A model generated the notes under the pieces. That model was given only the letters and a program-made list of their open reading frames with translations. It was not told the origin of the DNA and did not search any database. The translations under genes and the position numbers were made by a program. Positions 8,490-14,956 of a DNA stretch of 64,000 bases are shown here, in pieces. The stretch's first letter is position 1; every line of letters begins with the position of its first letter. The stretch is from DATLLN01 sp963809205 (GTDB lineage Bacteria > Actinomycetota > Thermoleophilia > Gaiellales > JAICJC01): contig CAWEIS010000025.1 in NCBI GenBank assembly GCA_963809205.1, positions 456,938-520,937 on the forward strand, written 5' to 3'.

Positions 8490-9740
8490 ATGCACGTGGC
8501 GAGGGTGATCGTGATCGGCGCGGGGTTCGCCGGCCTGCGGGCCGCGCGCGACCTCGCCGAGGCGGGCGTCGAGGTGACGCTGCTTGAGGCCCGCGACCGC
8601 GTCGGCGGCCGCACCTGGACGCGGCCGTTCGCCGGCGACGGCCCGCCGGTGGAGATCGGCGGATCGTGGTTCACGGCGGAGCATGAGCTCGCGCCGGCCG
8701 AGCTCGCCCGCTACGGCATCGACGTGCGCACCTGGGGTGCGCCGAGCGTCTGCCGCTGGCGCACCGGCGGCGTCCTGCGCGACTCGCTGCCCGTGCCGTT
8801 CGAGCAGCTCGGCGAGCTCGACCGCGCGCTGGCAACCCTCACCGCCGATGCGGCGGCCGGCACCGCCGGCGGGGAGTCCTTCGCCGCCTACCTGTCCAGG
8901 CTCGGCCTGCCCGCCGAGGTGATCGAGTTCGTGTCCGCGTGGTGGGTGATGATCGGCGGCACCGCGCCGGACCGTGGCGCAGTGATCGACGCGCTCGCGG
9001 TGATCCGCTCCCACGGGGGCGTGACCGGGCTCCTGACCGCGCTCCGCCACTCGCCCGTGCAGGGCTGGTCGGCGCTGTCCGCGGCGATGGCGGCGACGCC
9101 CGGTGTGCAGCTGCGCACCGGCACGCCGGCGGCGGCTCTCCGTCAGGATGCTGCCGGGGTCGATGTTGTCACCGGCAGCGGCGACGTCGTCCGCGGTGAT
9201 CTGGCGATCGTCGCCCTGCCCGTCAACCTGCTCCCGCACCTGTCGTTCGATCCTCCGTTGCCTGCACAGACTGCCGCTGCGGGCGGCACGAACGCCGGTA
9301 GGGCGATCAAGCTCTGGGTGCGCGCACGCGGCGCGCCTCAGGGTGCGCTGGCGGCCGGCCTGGGGGAGGGCATCCACTGGATGATCGGCGACCGCGAGCT
9401 GGACGGCGATGTGCTGATGCTGGGGTTCGGCTATCAGGATCCCGCGTTCGACCCCGCGGAGCGCGAGCACACCGAGCGGGCGCTGCACGCGTTCTTCCCC
9501 GAGGCGCAGCTGGTTGCCTGGGACTGGCACGACTGGAACGGCGATCCGTGGGCCCGCGGGACGTGGGCGACCGCCTCGGTCGGCGCGCCCGACCTGCTCA
9601 CACCCGAGCGCTTCCGGCCGCACGGCCGGGTCGCGTTCGCGACGTCGGACGTCGCCTCGGCCGAGCCCGGCTGGATCGAGGGCGCCCTGGTGTCCGGCGC
9701 CGAGGCGGTGGTCTGGGCCTCCGCCTTCGCCGAGGGTTGA
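8490..9740 (+). CDS. FAD-dependent amine oxidase family protein
   Basis: Flavin-containing monoamine oxidase-like protein, 416 residues. It has the N-terminal dinucleotide fold VIVIGAGFAGLRAARDL, the second FAD motif EARDRVGGRTWT, and the C-terminal GWIEGALVSGAEAV that caps the flavin. The TAGCCT at 8481-8486 ends only 3 nt before ATG 8490 but 9 nt before GTG 8496 (VARVIVIGAG), so the GTG may be the true start of a leaderless message. Substrate unknown. Its TGA stop lies in the -35 of the csbD promoter. Confidence 0.83.
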   Translation: MHVARVIVIGAGFAGLRAARDLAEAGVEVTLLEARDRVGGRTWTRPFAGDGPPVEIGGSWFTAEHELAPAELARYGIDVRTWGAPSVCRWRTGGVLRDSLPVPFEQLGELDRALATLTADAAAGTAGGESFAAYLSRLGLPAEVIEFVSAWWVMIGGTAPDRGAVIDALAVIRSHGGVTGLLTALRHSPVQGWSALSAAMAATPGVQLRTGTPAAALRQDAAGVDVVTGSGDVVRGDLAIVALPVNLLPHLSFDPPLPAQTAAAGGTNAGRAIKLWVRARGAPQGALAAGLGEGIHWMIGDRELDGDVLMLGFGYQDPAFDPAEREHTERALHAFFPEAQLVAWDWHDWNGDPWARGTWATASVGAPDLLTPERFRPHGRVAFATSDVASAEPGWIEGALVSGAEAVVWASAFAEG

Positions 9741-9760
9741 CGCCGGCCGGGGCGGGGTAC
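9735..9760 (+). promoter_or_regulatory. SigB/SigF-type promoter GGTTGA-N14-GGGTAC
   Basis: -35 at 9735-9740 and -10 at 9755-9760, 14 bp apart, 38 nt upstream of csbD. csbD is a classical SigB-dependent gene in Bacillus, which supports the assignment. Confidence 0.7.
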
Positions 9761-9798
9761 CGCCTCGCGCACACGGAACCCGAAGTGAAGGAGTGGAC

Positions 9799-9960
9799 AT
9801 GGGCGAGAAGACCGACCAGATCAAGGGCAAGGCCAAGGAGCAGGCCGGCCGCGCGACCGACGACAAGAGCCTCGAGCGCGAGGGCGAGATGGATCAGGCG
9901 GAGGGCAAGCTCAAGGAGGGCGCCCGTAAGGTCGAAGAGGGTGTCCGCAAGGCTCTCTAG
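9799..9960 (+). CDS. csbD: CsbD family stress protein
   Basis: 53-residue, highly charged, Lys/Glu/Gly-rich protein beginning MGEKTDQIKGKAKEQAGRAT, the CsbD signature, followed by a second repeat-like unit (EMDQAEGKLKEGARKVEEG). Such proteins are predicted amphipathic helices induced by general stress; the molecular role is unknown. A good ribosome site (GAAGGAG) precedes the ATG by 6 nt, making it one of the few genes in the island with a proper leader. The SigB-type promoter upstream fits the family's usual control. Confidence 0.88.
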   Translation: MGEKTDQIKGKAKEQAGRATDDKSLEREGEMDQAEGKLKEGARKVEEGVRKAL

Positions 9961-9983
9961 GTCGATTGCGCACAGTGCTTGTT

Positions 9984-10009
9984 GTTTGCGTCTCGTCATC
10001 GCCGGGCAG
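9984..10009 (+). promoter_or_regulatory. SigB/SigF-type promoter GTTTGC-N14-GGGCAG
   Basis: Same 14-bp spacing as its neighbours; the -10 differs from GGGTA by one base (C for T). It ends 11 nt before ATG 10021. Confidence 0.55.
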
Positions 10010-10020
10010 TCCACCCGGCG

Positions 10021-10227
10021 ATGACGCATTTTGGAGACAATTCGCACCGGCTCAGTGCGAGCGAATCGGCACAGCGGTGGATCGCGACGATCGTTGTCGT
10101 TGCGGTCGTCGTCGCGGGCGTGATCGGAGCGCTCGTGTTCGGGTGGGTCGGCGTGGCGATCGCCGTCCCGGTCGGGCTGGTGCTCGTGCTGCTGCTGGGG
10201 TCGGTCATTGGCACGGCAGCGGAGTGA
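10021..10227 (+). CDS. Small two-helix membrane protein, stress-sigma controlled
   Basis: 68 residues: a polar N terminus (MTHFGDNSHRLSASESAQRW) and two closely spaced hydrophobic helices (IATIVVVAVVVAGVIGALVF and VGVAIAVPVGLVLVLLLG). The frame extends upstream to a possible start at 9979, but a SigB-type promoter whose -10 ends at 10009 rules that out and selects ATG 10021. Family not recognised. Its position between csbD and the anti-sigma genes supports a stress role. Confidence 0.65.
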   Translation: MTHFGDNSHRLSASESAQRWIATIVVVAVVVAGVIGALVFGWVGVAIAVPVGLVLVLLLGSVIGTAAE

Positions 10228-10247
10228 CACGCTCGAGCGGCGTTCAT

Positions 10248-10273
10248 GCATGAGACCCCGCCGACTAGGGTAT
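10248..10273 (+). promoter_or_regulatory. Possible SigB/SigF-type promoter (GGGTAT -10, weak -35)
   Basis: GGGTAT at 10268-10273 ends 9 nt before ATG 10283, as at the neighbouring sites. With a 14-bp spacer the -35 would be GCATGA, a poor match, so this one is tentative. Confidence 0.35.
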
Positions 10274-10282
10274 CCAGAGCCG

Positions 10283-10681
10283 ATGGTGAGTCCCTGTGAG
10301 ATGACGCTGCGTCTGGCGGCAACCGTGGAGTCAGTACGGGCGGCGCGCCACGCGGTCGACGCAATCGATCAGCTCCACGATTACGACGAGGCGGCGTTCA
10401 ACACACGGCTACTCGTCACGGAGCTGGTCGGGAACAGCGTCCGTCACGCGGGGCTTGCGCCGGCGGACATCATCACGATCGACCTCGAGGTTCGTCCGGG
10501 CACGGTGCGCGTCGAGGTGCGCGACCCAGGGCCCGGCTTCAGCCGGCCGGCATTCGACGACCAGCCGCCGCTTGGCACGTCCGGCCGCGGGCTGTACCTG
10601 GTCGACGCGCTCGCCGACCGCTGGGGCGTCAGCCGGACGCCCGGCGGCGAGGCGCGGGTCTGGTTCGAGATCGACATTTAG
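10283..10681 (+). CDS. RsbW-like ATP-binding anti-sigma regulator (HATPase)
   Basis: GHKL-fold serine kinase of the anti-sigma type, 132 residues. It has an intact N box ELVGNSVRH (Glu and the Mg-binding Asn), the G1 box DPGPGF and a G2 box GTSGRGLYLVDALADRWG, so it is the most complete kinase in the island. RsbW-like proteins bind a SigB/SigF-type factor and release it when an unphosphorylated STAS partner competes. It faces the STAS gene at 10689-11033 convergently. It is probably the principal anti-sigma factor here. Confidence 0.82.
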   Translation: MVSPCEMTLRLAATVESVRAARHAVDAIDQLHDYDEAAFNTRLLVTELVGNSVRHAGLAPADIITIDLEVRPGTVRVEVRDPGPGFSRPAFDDQPPLGTSGRGLYLVDALADRWGVSRTPGGEARVWFEIDI

Positions 10682-10688
10682 CCGCTTC

Positions 10689-11033
10689 TCAGGGGATGAC
10701 GTGGACGGTGCGGCTGATCATCGTCATGTCGAGCACGCGCCGGATCGCCGGTGACGTGCACAGCAGCTCGAGACGGCCTCCGCGTCCCGTCATCCGCTGA
10801 GCGCAGCTGAGGATGACGCCGAGGGCGGTCGAGTCCAGGAATGCGACGTCACTGGCGTCCAGCCGGACGACGTCCACCGGCTTCGCCTCGGCCTCGTCGA
10901 GCGCCCGGCGCAGAGCGTCCGCCGATCCGATGTCGAGCTCGCCGTGTACTCGCACGACAACCAGCCGCTCCTCGAGCTGCTCCTGCTCGAACTCGGGCTG
11001 GTCGCCTGCCGGTGGGTTGTCAGGTTGGGTCAT
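10689..11033 (-). CDS. STAS-domain anti-sigma factor antagonist
   Basis: RsbV/SpoIIAA-like antagonist. After an acidic N-terminal tail comes the STAS fold: LVVVRVHGELDIGSADAL, then VRLDASDVAFLDSTALGVIL, which holds the phosphorylatable Ser in LDST, and a C-terminal helix. 114 residues from ATG 11033. An upstream in-frame GTG at 11045 touches the promoter's -10 hexamer and so cannot be transcribed; the promoter decides the start. Confidence 0.83.
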   Translation of the reverse strand: MTQPDNPPAGDQPEFEQEQLEERLVVVRVHGELDIGSADALRRALDEAEAKPVDVVRLDASDVAFLDSTALGVILSCAQRMTGRGGRLELLCTSPAIRRVLDMTMISRTVHVIP

Positions 11034-11045
11034 CTGATTCGTCAC

Positions 11046-11071
11046 GTACCCGCGGTCACGGGTGAGAAAAC
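11046..11071 (-). promoter_or_regulatory. SigB/SigF-type promoter GTTTTC-N14-GGGTAC
   Basis: On the minus strand the -35 is at 11071-11066 and the -10 at 11051-11046, 14 bp apart. It ends 12 nt before the STAS start at 11033. Confidence 0.72.
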
Positions 11072-11079
11072 GGATCGAC

Positions 11080-11085
11080 TATGCT
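11080..11085 (+). promoter_or_regulatory. -10 hexamer TATGCT, leaderless start
   Basis: Ends 8 nt before GTG 11094; this is the housekeeping type, not GGGTA, so this STAS gene may be expressed independently of stress. Confidence 0.5.
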
Positions 11086-11093
11086 GGATCGCG

Positions 11094-11456
11094 GTGACAT
11101 CTGCAAGCCCCATTGATCTCGAGCGCGACGGCGAGGTCACGGTTGTGGTCATGCGAGGCGAGCACGACCTGTCGACTGCGGACGCGCTCCGAGAGACGCT
11201 TGACGAGGTTCGCGACCAGCGAAGTCCCTTCGTCGTCGACCTGACCGAGACGACCTTCATCGATTCCGCGGTGCTCAGCGTCCTGATCGCGGAGCACGAT
11301 CGCGCCGCGGCGGCCGGAACCGCCGTCGGGTTCGCCGTGGGGGAGGGCGCGGGGCACGCGGTCCGCCGGATCGTGGATCTCACCGGTCTGTCCTCTGTGC
11401 TCCCCATCGCGGATAGCCGCGCTGCGGCCATGCAGGCGATCCGCGGATCGGGGTAG
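11094..11456 (+). CDS. STAS-domain anti-sigma factor antagonist
   Basis: 120-residue RsbV-like protein: DGEVTVVVMRGEHDLSTADAL, then VVDLTETTFIDSAVLSVLI, with the phosphorylation Ser in the FIDSAVL loop. It diverges from the other STAS gene, sharing a 60-bp promoter region, but appears to use a housekeeping-type -10. Two antagonists with different promoters would let the system combine a basal and a feedback input. Family secure, partner not known. Confidence 0.8.
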   Translation: MTSASPIDLERDGEVTVVVMRGEHDLSTADALRETLDEVRDQRSPFVVDLTETTFIDSAVLSVLIAEHDRAAAAGTAVGFAVGEGAGHAVRRIVDLTGLSSVLPIADSRAAAMQAIRGSG

Positions 11457-11468
11457 GCCGATGCGCGG

Positions 11469-11867
11469 TCAGGCGGGTAGCGATTGCGCGAACCGCACGA
11501 CCGTGCCCGGCCCGTCGGCCCGGGGCGCGACGTCGAGCCGCGAACAGAGCTGCCGGAGCAGCGGCATGCCGAAGCCGAGGCCGCCGATCGCGGTCTCCGC
11601 ACCGCGTCCGTGGTCGGAGACGCTGACCTCGAACTCGTCGTCCGACGTCCGGAATGCGATCTCGACCGTCCCGCCGGCGTCCGGGGTGTGCTCGATCGCA
11701 CTGGCGCAAGCCTCCGAGAGCACCAGCTTGAGATCGTCCAGCGCTTCGTCGGTCAGCGGCAGGCCGGCGCCGACGCCCATCAGCACCATCCGGCAGACCG
11801 TCAGCATCTCGGCGTCCGCCGGGACGACGAGCTCGGCCACCAAACTGAGATTGTCCGAACGGGACAT
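11469..11867 (-). CDS. RsbW-like HATPase with altered N box
   Basis: 132-residue anti-sigma type GHKL protein. The G1 box (DHGRGAE) and the GLGFGMPLLRQL region are present, but the N box reads LVLSEACASAIEH: the Mg-coordinating Asn expected four residues after Glu is Ser. Kinase activity may be weak or lost, while binding could remain. Expressed from its own SigB-type promoter, which lies inside the coding sequence of the divergent neighbour. Confidence 0.75.
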   Translation of the reverse strand: MSRSDNLSLVAELVVPADAEMLTVCRMVLMGVGAGLPLTDEALDDLKLVLSEACASAIEHTPDAGGTVEIAFRTSDDEFEVSVSDHGRGAETAIGGLGFGMPLLRQLCSRLDVAPRADGPGTVVRFAQSLPA

Positions 11868-11870
11868 GGC

Positions 11871-12203
11871 ATGAACCGTACCCTGACGCTCCGGCTGATG
11901 AACACGCCCGGCCGCGCGGAGATCGCTCGGCAGGCCGTGATCGCCCTCGCGGTGCGGGCGGGCATGCCGCCGCTGGCTGCCGACAGGGCCGGATCGAACG
12001 TGGGGTCGGTGGTCGCGGCGTGCGACGGCGCCGACCTCTCGATCCTCGCCGAGATCGGCCCGTCCGGTGCCGATCTGACACTGATCGGCGGCGACGACGG
12101 CTGGCGCCGCGAGGCGGTGGCGGCCCTGGACGCGTATGGCGCGCGAACCGACGCCGACGCGGTGGCGCTGCGCCTCGCGCGAACGCCTCTTCGCCCCGTG
12201 TGA
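11871..12203 (+). CDS. Degenerate HATPase-like regulator (probable)
   Basis: 110 residues. The start LTLRLMNTPGRAEIARQAVI and the AGSNVGSVVAACDG segment resemble the first half of an anti-sigma HATPase, but there is no Glu in the N box and no G1 or G2 glycine box, so it should not bind ATP. Its ATG is three bases from the divergent kinase ATG (11867), and no good promoter is visible. Codon choice is typical of the genome. It lies 42 nt before the sigma gene and may act as an adaptor; a spurious frame is less likely but possible. Confidence 0.5.
   Translation: MNRTLTLRLMNTPGRAEIARQAVIALAVRAGMPPLAADRAGSNVGSVVAACDGADLSILAEIGPSGADLTLIGGDDGWRREAVAALDAYGARTDADAVALRLARTPLRPV
11878..11903 (-). promoter_or_regulatory. 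SigB/SigF-type promoter GTTCAT-N14-GGGTAC
   Basis: Minus-strand -35 at 11903-11898 and -10 at 11883-11878, 14 bp apart, ending 10 nt before the kinase start at 11867. It overlaps the 5' end of the divergent gene. Confidence 0.62.
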
Positions 12204-12209
12204 GGACGT

Positions 12210-12235
12210 GTTTGCTCCGCTCCGGAGGCGGGTAG
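12210..12235 (+). promoter_or_regulatory. SigB/SigF-type promoter GTTTGC-N14-GGGTAG (autoregulation)
   Basis: -35 at 12210-12215, -10 at 12230-12235, 14 bp apart, ending 10 nt before the sigma factor ATG. It implies that the sigma factor drives its own gene. Confidence 0.72.
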
Positions 12236-12245
12236 CCCGGGTTGC

Positions 12246-12986
12246 ATGACCGATTCAACGCGCACCCAGACCCCTGCCGGAAAGACCCGCGACCAGCTGA
12301 TCCTCGAGTACGCGCCGCTTGTGCGGGGGATTGCGCGGCGGTATGTGGGGCGGGGGTTTGGGTTTGAGGATGTGTGTCAGTCGGGGTATTTGGGGTTGAT
12401 TCAGGCGGTGGATCGGTTTGATGCTTCGCGTGGTGTGCCGTTGGAGCGGTATGCGGCGCGGATGGTTGAGGGTGAGATCATGCATTTGTTTCGGGATCGG
12501 GGTTGGAGTGTGCGGGTGCCTCGGTCGTTGCAGGAGTTGTCGCGGCGGGTTGGTCCGGTGGGTGTGGGGTTGGCGCAGGTGTTGGGGCGTGAGCCGTCGA
12601 GTGAGGAGTTGGCGGAGGCTCTTGATGTGAGTGTGGAGTTGGTGTGTGAGGCGTTGGTGGTGCGGCGGGTGTATGTGGCGGAGTCGTTGTTTGGTCGGGG
12701 TGAGGATGGTCAGTGGGGGGTTGAGGTTGGGCCTGCGGGTGGGGTGTTGAGTGAGCTTGATCCGGGGTTTGTGGGGGTTGAGGATCGGGATCTGGTGGAG
12801 CGGGGGTTGCGGCGGTTGCCGGCGCGTGAGCGGCGGTTGTTGGAGTTGCGGTTTGGGGGTGAGTTGACGCAGTCGGAGATCGCGTCTGAGTTGGGTGTCA
12901 GTCAGATGCATGTCAGCCGGTTGTTGCGTGGCGCGTTGGCGAAGCTCCGCGGCGTGATCGACGCGGACGCCGCAACCGCAGCCTGA
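12246..12986 (+). CDS. SigB/SigF/SigG-type RNA polymerase sigma factor
   Basis: 246-residue group 3 sigma-70. Region 2 covers about residues 18-88 (YAPLVRGIARRYVGRGF, EDVCQSGYLGLIQAVDRFD, ERYAARMVEGEIMHLFRD), region 3 about 90-160, and region 4 about 190-236 with the helix-turn-helix LTQSEIASELGVSQMHVSRL. This subtype runs general stress or sporulation regulons under partner switching. The interior (about 12320-12930) is strikingly rich in G and T with almost no C at third positions (TTG, GTG, GGG, GGT, GCG, CGG), unlike the first 70 bases, the last 50 and all neighbours. Transcribed with the downstream STAS gene (TGA directly followed by GTG). Confidence 0.88.
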   Translation: MTDSTRTQTPAGKTRDQLILEYAPLVRGIARRYVGRGFGFEDVCQSGYLGLIQAVDRFDASRGVPLERYAARMVEGEIMHLFRDRGWSVRVPRSLQELSRRVGPVGVGLAQVLGREPSSEELAEALDVSVELVCEALVVRRVYVAESLFGRGEDGQWGVEVGPAGGVLSELDPGFVGVEDRDLVERGLRRLPARERRLLELRFGGELTQSEIASELGVSQMHVSRLLRGALAKLRGVIDADAATAA

Positions 12987-13343
12987 GTGACTGCCGAGCC
13001 CGCCATCGTGCGGCCGATCGGCGAGTACGACCTATCGCGCGAGCGCGAGCTTGCGCTGGAGTTGTCGGACGCGATCGGCGCCGGCCGCCCGCTGGTGATC
13101 GATCTCAGCCGCACGACCTTCCTGGACTCGACCGTCCTGGGCGTGCTGCTGACCGCCCAGCAGCGCTGCGACCTGCGCGGCCTGGGCTTCGCGATCGCGC
13201 TGCCCGAGGGGTCGGCGCACACGGTCAGGAACGGCCTGCGCCTGCTGGGGATCCACCGCTACGCGCGCATCTTCAGCACGGTGGACGAGGCCGTCGCCGA
13301 CGTGGACGAAGGCACCGATGAATCGATTGGATCGGCTTTGTGA
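12987..13343 (+). CDS. STAS-domain anti-sigma factor antagonist
   Basis: 118-residue RsbV-like protein: AIVRPIGEYDLSRERELALEL, then LVIDLSRTTFLDSTVLGVLL, with the phosphorylatable Ser in FLDST. Its GTG follows the sigma factor stop with no gap, so it is co-transcribed from the autoregulated promoter and gives positive feedback: more antagonist when the sigma factor is active. Third STAS gene within 2.7 kb. Confidence 0.82.
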   Translation: MTAEPAIVRPIGEYDLSRERELALELSDAIGAGRPLVIDLSRTTFLDSTVLGVLLTAQQRCDLRGLGFAIALPEGSAHTVRNGLRLLGIHRYARIFSTVDEAVADVDEGTDESIGSAL

Positions 13344-13392
13344 AGATTTCGAATGGACGTTGCGCGGCGTCGGGGCCTTCTCGCCCGGAGCC

Positions 13393-13722
13393 TCAGCCGC
13401 GCGGATCCTGCTCGACCGCCAGCTCGGCTGCATTGCCGATCTTGCGGACGACCAGGAACTCGGGCGCGCGGCGAACGACCTCTTCGACCTCGAGCCGGAG
13501 ATGGCCCGGCAGCACGACAAACTGCGTCGGATCGGAACGGATCACCTCGTACTCCGGCCCGTTCATCTCGACGCGCTCCACGCAGTCCCGGTCGGAGCAC
13601 TCGCAGTAGAACGTGATCGTTCCTCCGTCGGCTCCGTGCTCGTGCGCGTGGTCGCGAATCCGCTCATTCGCGTTCCGGAACAGCGCCTCGTTCAGCGCCA
13701 TCCGTTCGTGACGGTCATACAT
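13393..13722 (-). CDS. Conserved hypothetical protein
   Basis: 109 residues: an Arg/Asn-rich N terminus (MALNEALFRNANERIRDHA), then ITFYCECSDRDCVERVEM with three Cys that could bind a metal, and a mixed alpha/beta C terminus. Small proteins of this pattern occur widely in soil Actinomycetota; no function is known to me. A GGGTAA hexamer at 13738-13733 ends 10 nt before the ATG, as at the stress promoters, but no matching -35 is found 14 bp upstream. Confidence 0.65.
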   Translation of the reverse strand: MYDRHERMALNEALFRNANERIRDHAHEHGADGGTITFYCECSDRDCVERVEMNGPEYEVIRSDPTQFVVLPGHLRLEVEEVVRRAPEFLVVRKIGNAAELAVEQDPRG

Positions 13723-13794
13723 CGGTTGCAGATTACCCGCCCGGTCAAGCTTCCGTTGCCGGGGCGGGGGCCGGGGGGCCGCCGCCCCGGCCGG

Positions 13795-14352
13795 TCAGGC
13801 GGCCGCGGGGAGTGTCACTGCGCTGAGCGCTCCGAGCAGCTCGCCGAGCCTCTCGGTCTGGGATGTGCTGCGCAGGCGGCCGTCCTCGTCGAACGCCTCG
13901 TGTGCCCGGGCGACGGCGAGGTCGCCGTCGAGAACGCGCGCGCCGGTGATACCGAGGATCCGGCGCAGGTCGGCCTGGGCCCACATCGCCCCGTAGGCGC
14001 CGGTGCTGGCGCCGATCACCATCACCGGCTTGCCGTGCAGGACGTTGTCGGGGAACGGCGTCGAGGCCCAGTCCACCGCGTTCTTGAGCACGCCGGGCAC
14101 AGAGCCGTTGTACTCGGGCGTTGCGAACAGCACCGCGTCGGCGGCGGCCAGGCGATCACGCCAGTGGAGCACCGCCTCGGGGGCGTCAGGGTCTTCCCGC
14201 TCGCCGTGGAACGGCGGAATCGTGATCAGCCCGTCGTAGACGTCCCACTCGATCCCCTCGGGAGCCAGCTCCCGCGCTGCGCGCAGGAGCTGGCTGTTGT
14301 GGGACTCGGGACGCAGGCTGCCGGAGACTGCCAGCACCCGCACCCCGATCAC
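13795..14352 (-). CDS. NADPH-dependent FMN reductase family protein
   Basis: Flavodoxin-like oxidoreductase (ChrR/azoreductase type), 185 residues. It starts VLAVSGSLRPESHNSQLL with the FMN phosphate loop, then ADAVLFATPEYNGSVPGVLKNAVDW, the PEYNxS motif that binds the isoalloxazine ring, and PVMVIGASTGAYG. The GTG start overlaps the stop of the YceI gene as GTGA, so the two are coupled. Control is probably by the adjacent MarR protein. Confidence 0.87.
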   Translation of the reverse strand: MIGVRVLAVSGSLRPESHNSQLLRAARELAPEGIEWDVYDGLITIPPFHGEREDPDAPEAVLHWRDRLAAADAVLFATPEYNGSVPGVLKNAVDWASTPFPDNVLHGKPVMVIGASTGAYGAMWAQADLRRILGITGARVLDGDLAVARAHEAFDEDGRLRSTSQTERLGELLGALSAVTLPAAA

Positions 14353-14885
14353 GCCTTGACGAGCGAGAAGCTCGCGATCAGCGAGACGGTGTCGTCGACC
14401 AGGGACCCGCCGCCGGGGAGCGGGGCGTTCCAGTTGACGCCGAACTCGGTGCGGTCGATCTCGCCCTCGAGCTCGAGCCCGATGCGCTCGTTGCCCCACG
14501 GATCGGTCGCCGGCTCCGACAGCCGGTAGCTGAACTCGACCGGGCGGGTGACGCCCTTCAGCGTGACGTCCGCGACGAGCCGGTCCTCGCCGATGCTGGT
14601 GGCGACGACGGTCGCCTCGGGGTGGCGCTCCACGTCGAAGAAATCGGGCGCCTTGATGTGGTTGTCACGGCTCTCGTCGTGCGTGACCACGCTGGCGAGC
14701 CGGATCGAGCCGCGCAGTGCCGGCTCCTCGCCGCCCTCGACGGTGGCGTCGAAGTCCAGAAATCGCCCACGGACCGTCGAAAAGCCCATATGCTTGACGG
14801 CGAACTCCACGGTGGAATGGGTGGGATCCGCATTCCACGTTCCCTCGATGACCCTGACGGCCGGTGTCGTTACGATTGTGCTCAT
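14349..14885 (-). CDS. YceI family protein
   Basis: 178-residue lipocalin-like YceI domain: WNADPTHSTVEFAVKHMGFSTVRG, IKAPDFFDVERHPEATV, TLKGVTRPVEF and DRTEFGVNW are all family signatures. YceI proteins bind polyisoprenoid-like molecules; this one has no signal peptide, so it is cytoplasmic. Start ATG 14885 follows an AGGAGGGAA ribosome site. First gene of a YceI-FMN reductase operon facing the MarR gene, with two operator-like repeats between. Confidence 0.87.
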   Translation of the reverse strand: MSTIVTTPAVRVIEGTWNADPTHSTVEFAVKHMGFSTVRGRFLDFDATVEGGEEPALRGSIRLASVVTHDESRDNHIKAPDFFDVERHPEATVVATSIGEDRLVADVTLKGVTRPVEFSYRLSEPATDPWGNERIGLELEGEIDRTEFGVNWNAPLPGGGSLVDDTVSLIASFSLVKA

Positions 14886-14911
14886 TGTCCGTTCCCTCCT
14901 CGGAATGTATA

Positions 14912-14956
14912 CTTGAGCTAGCAAGGACTATATCGGAGACATCTTGAGTACGCAAG
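14912..14956. promoter_or_regulatory. Two CTTG-N6-CAAG operators for the MarR regulator
   Basis: CTTGAGCTAGCAAG (14912-14925) and CTTGAGTACGCAAG (14943-14956) are near-identical inverted repeats 31 bp apart, about three helical turns. The first overlaps the TATAC -10-like bases of both strands; the second covers the TTG start codon of marR. Classic layout for repression of both divergent units. Confidence 0.65.

Noticed and set aside
12255..12911. 218-codon open frame antisense to the sigma factor
   Set aside because: It exists only because the sense strand is G+T-skewed; its product is a Pro/His/Arg/Gln/Leu-rich string without domain features, and the sense frame is a textbook sigma factor.
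13733..13758. GGGTAA 10 nt before the 13722 minus-strand gene as a seventh stress promoter
   Set aside because: No G..T-type -35 is found 14 bp (or 12-16 bp) upstream; counted only as a possible -10.
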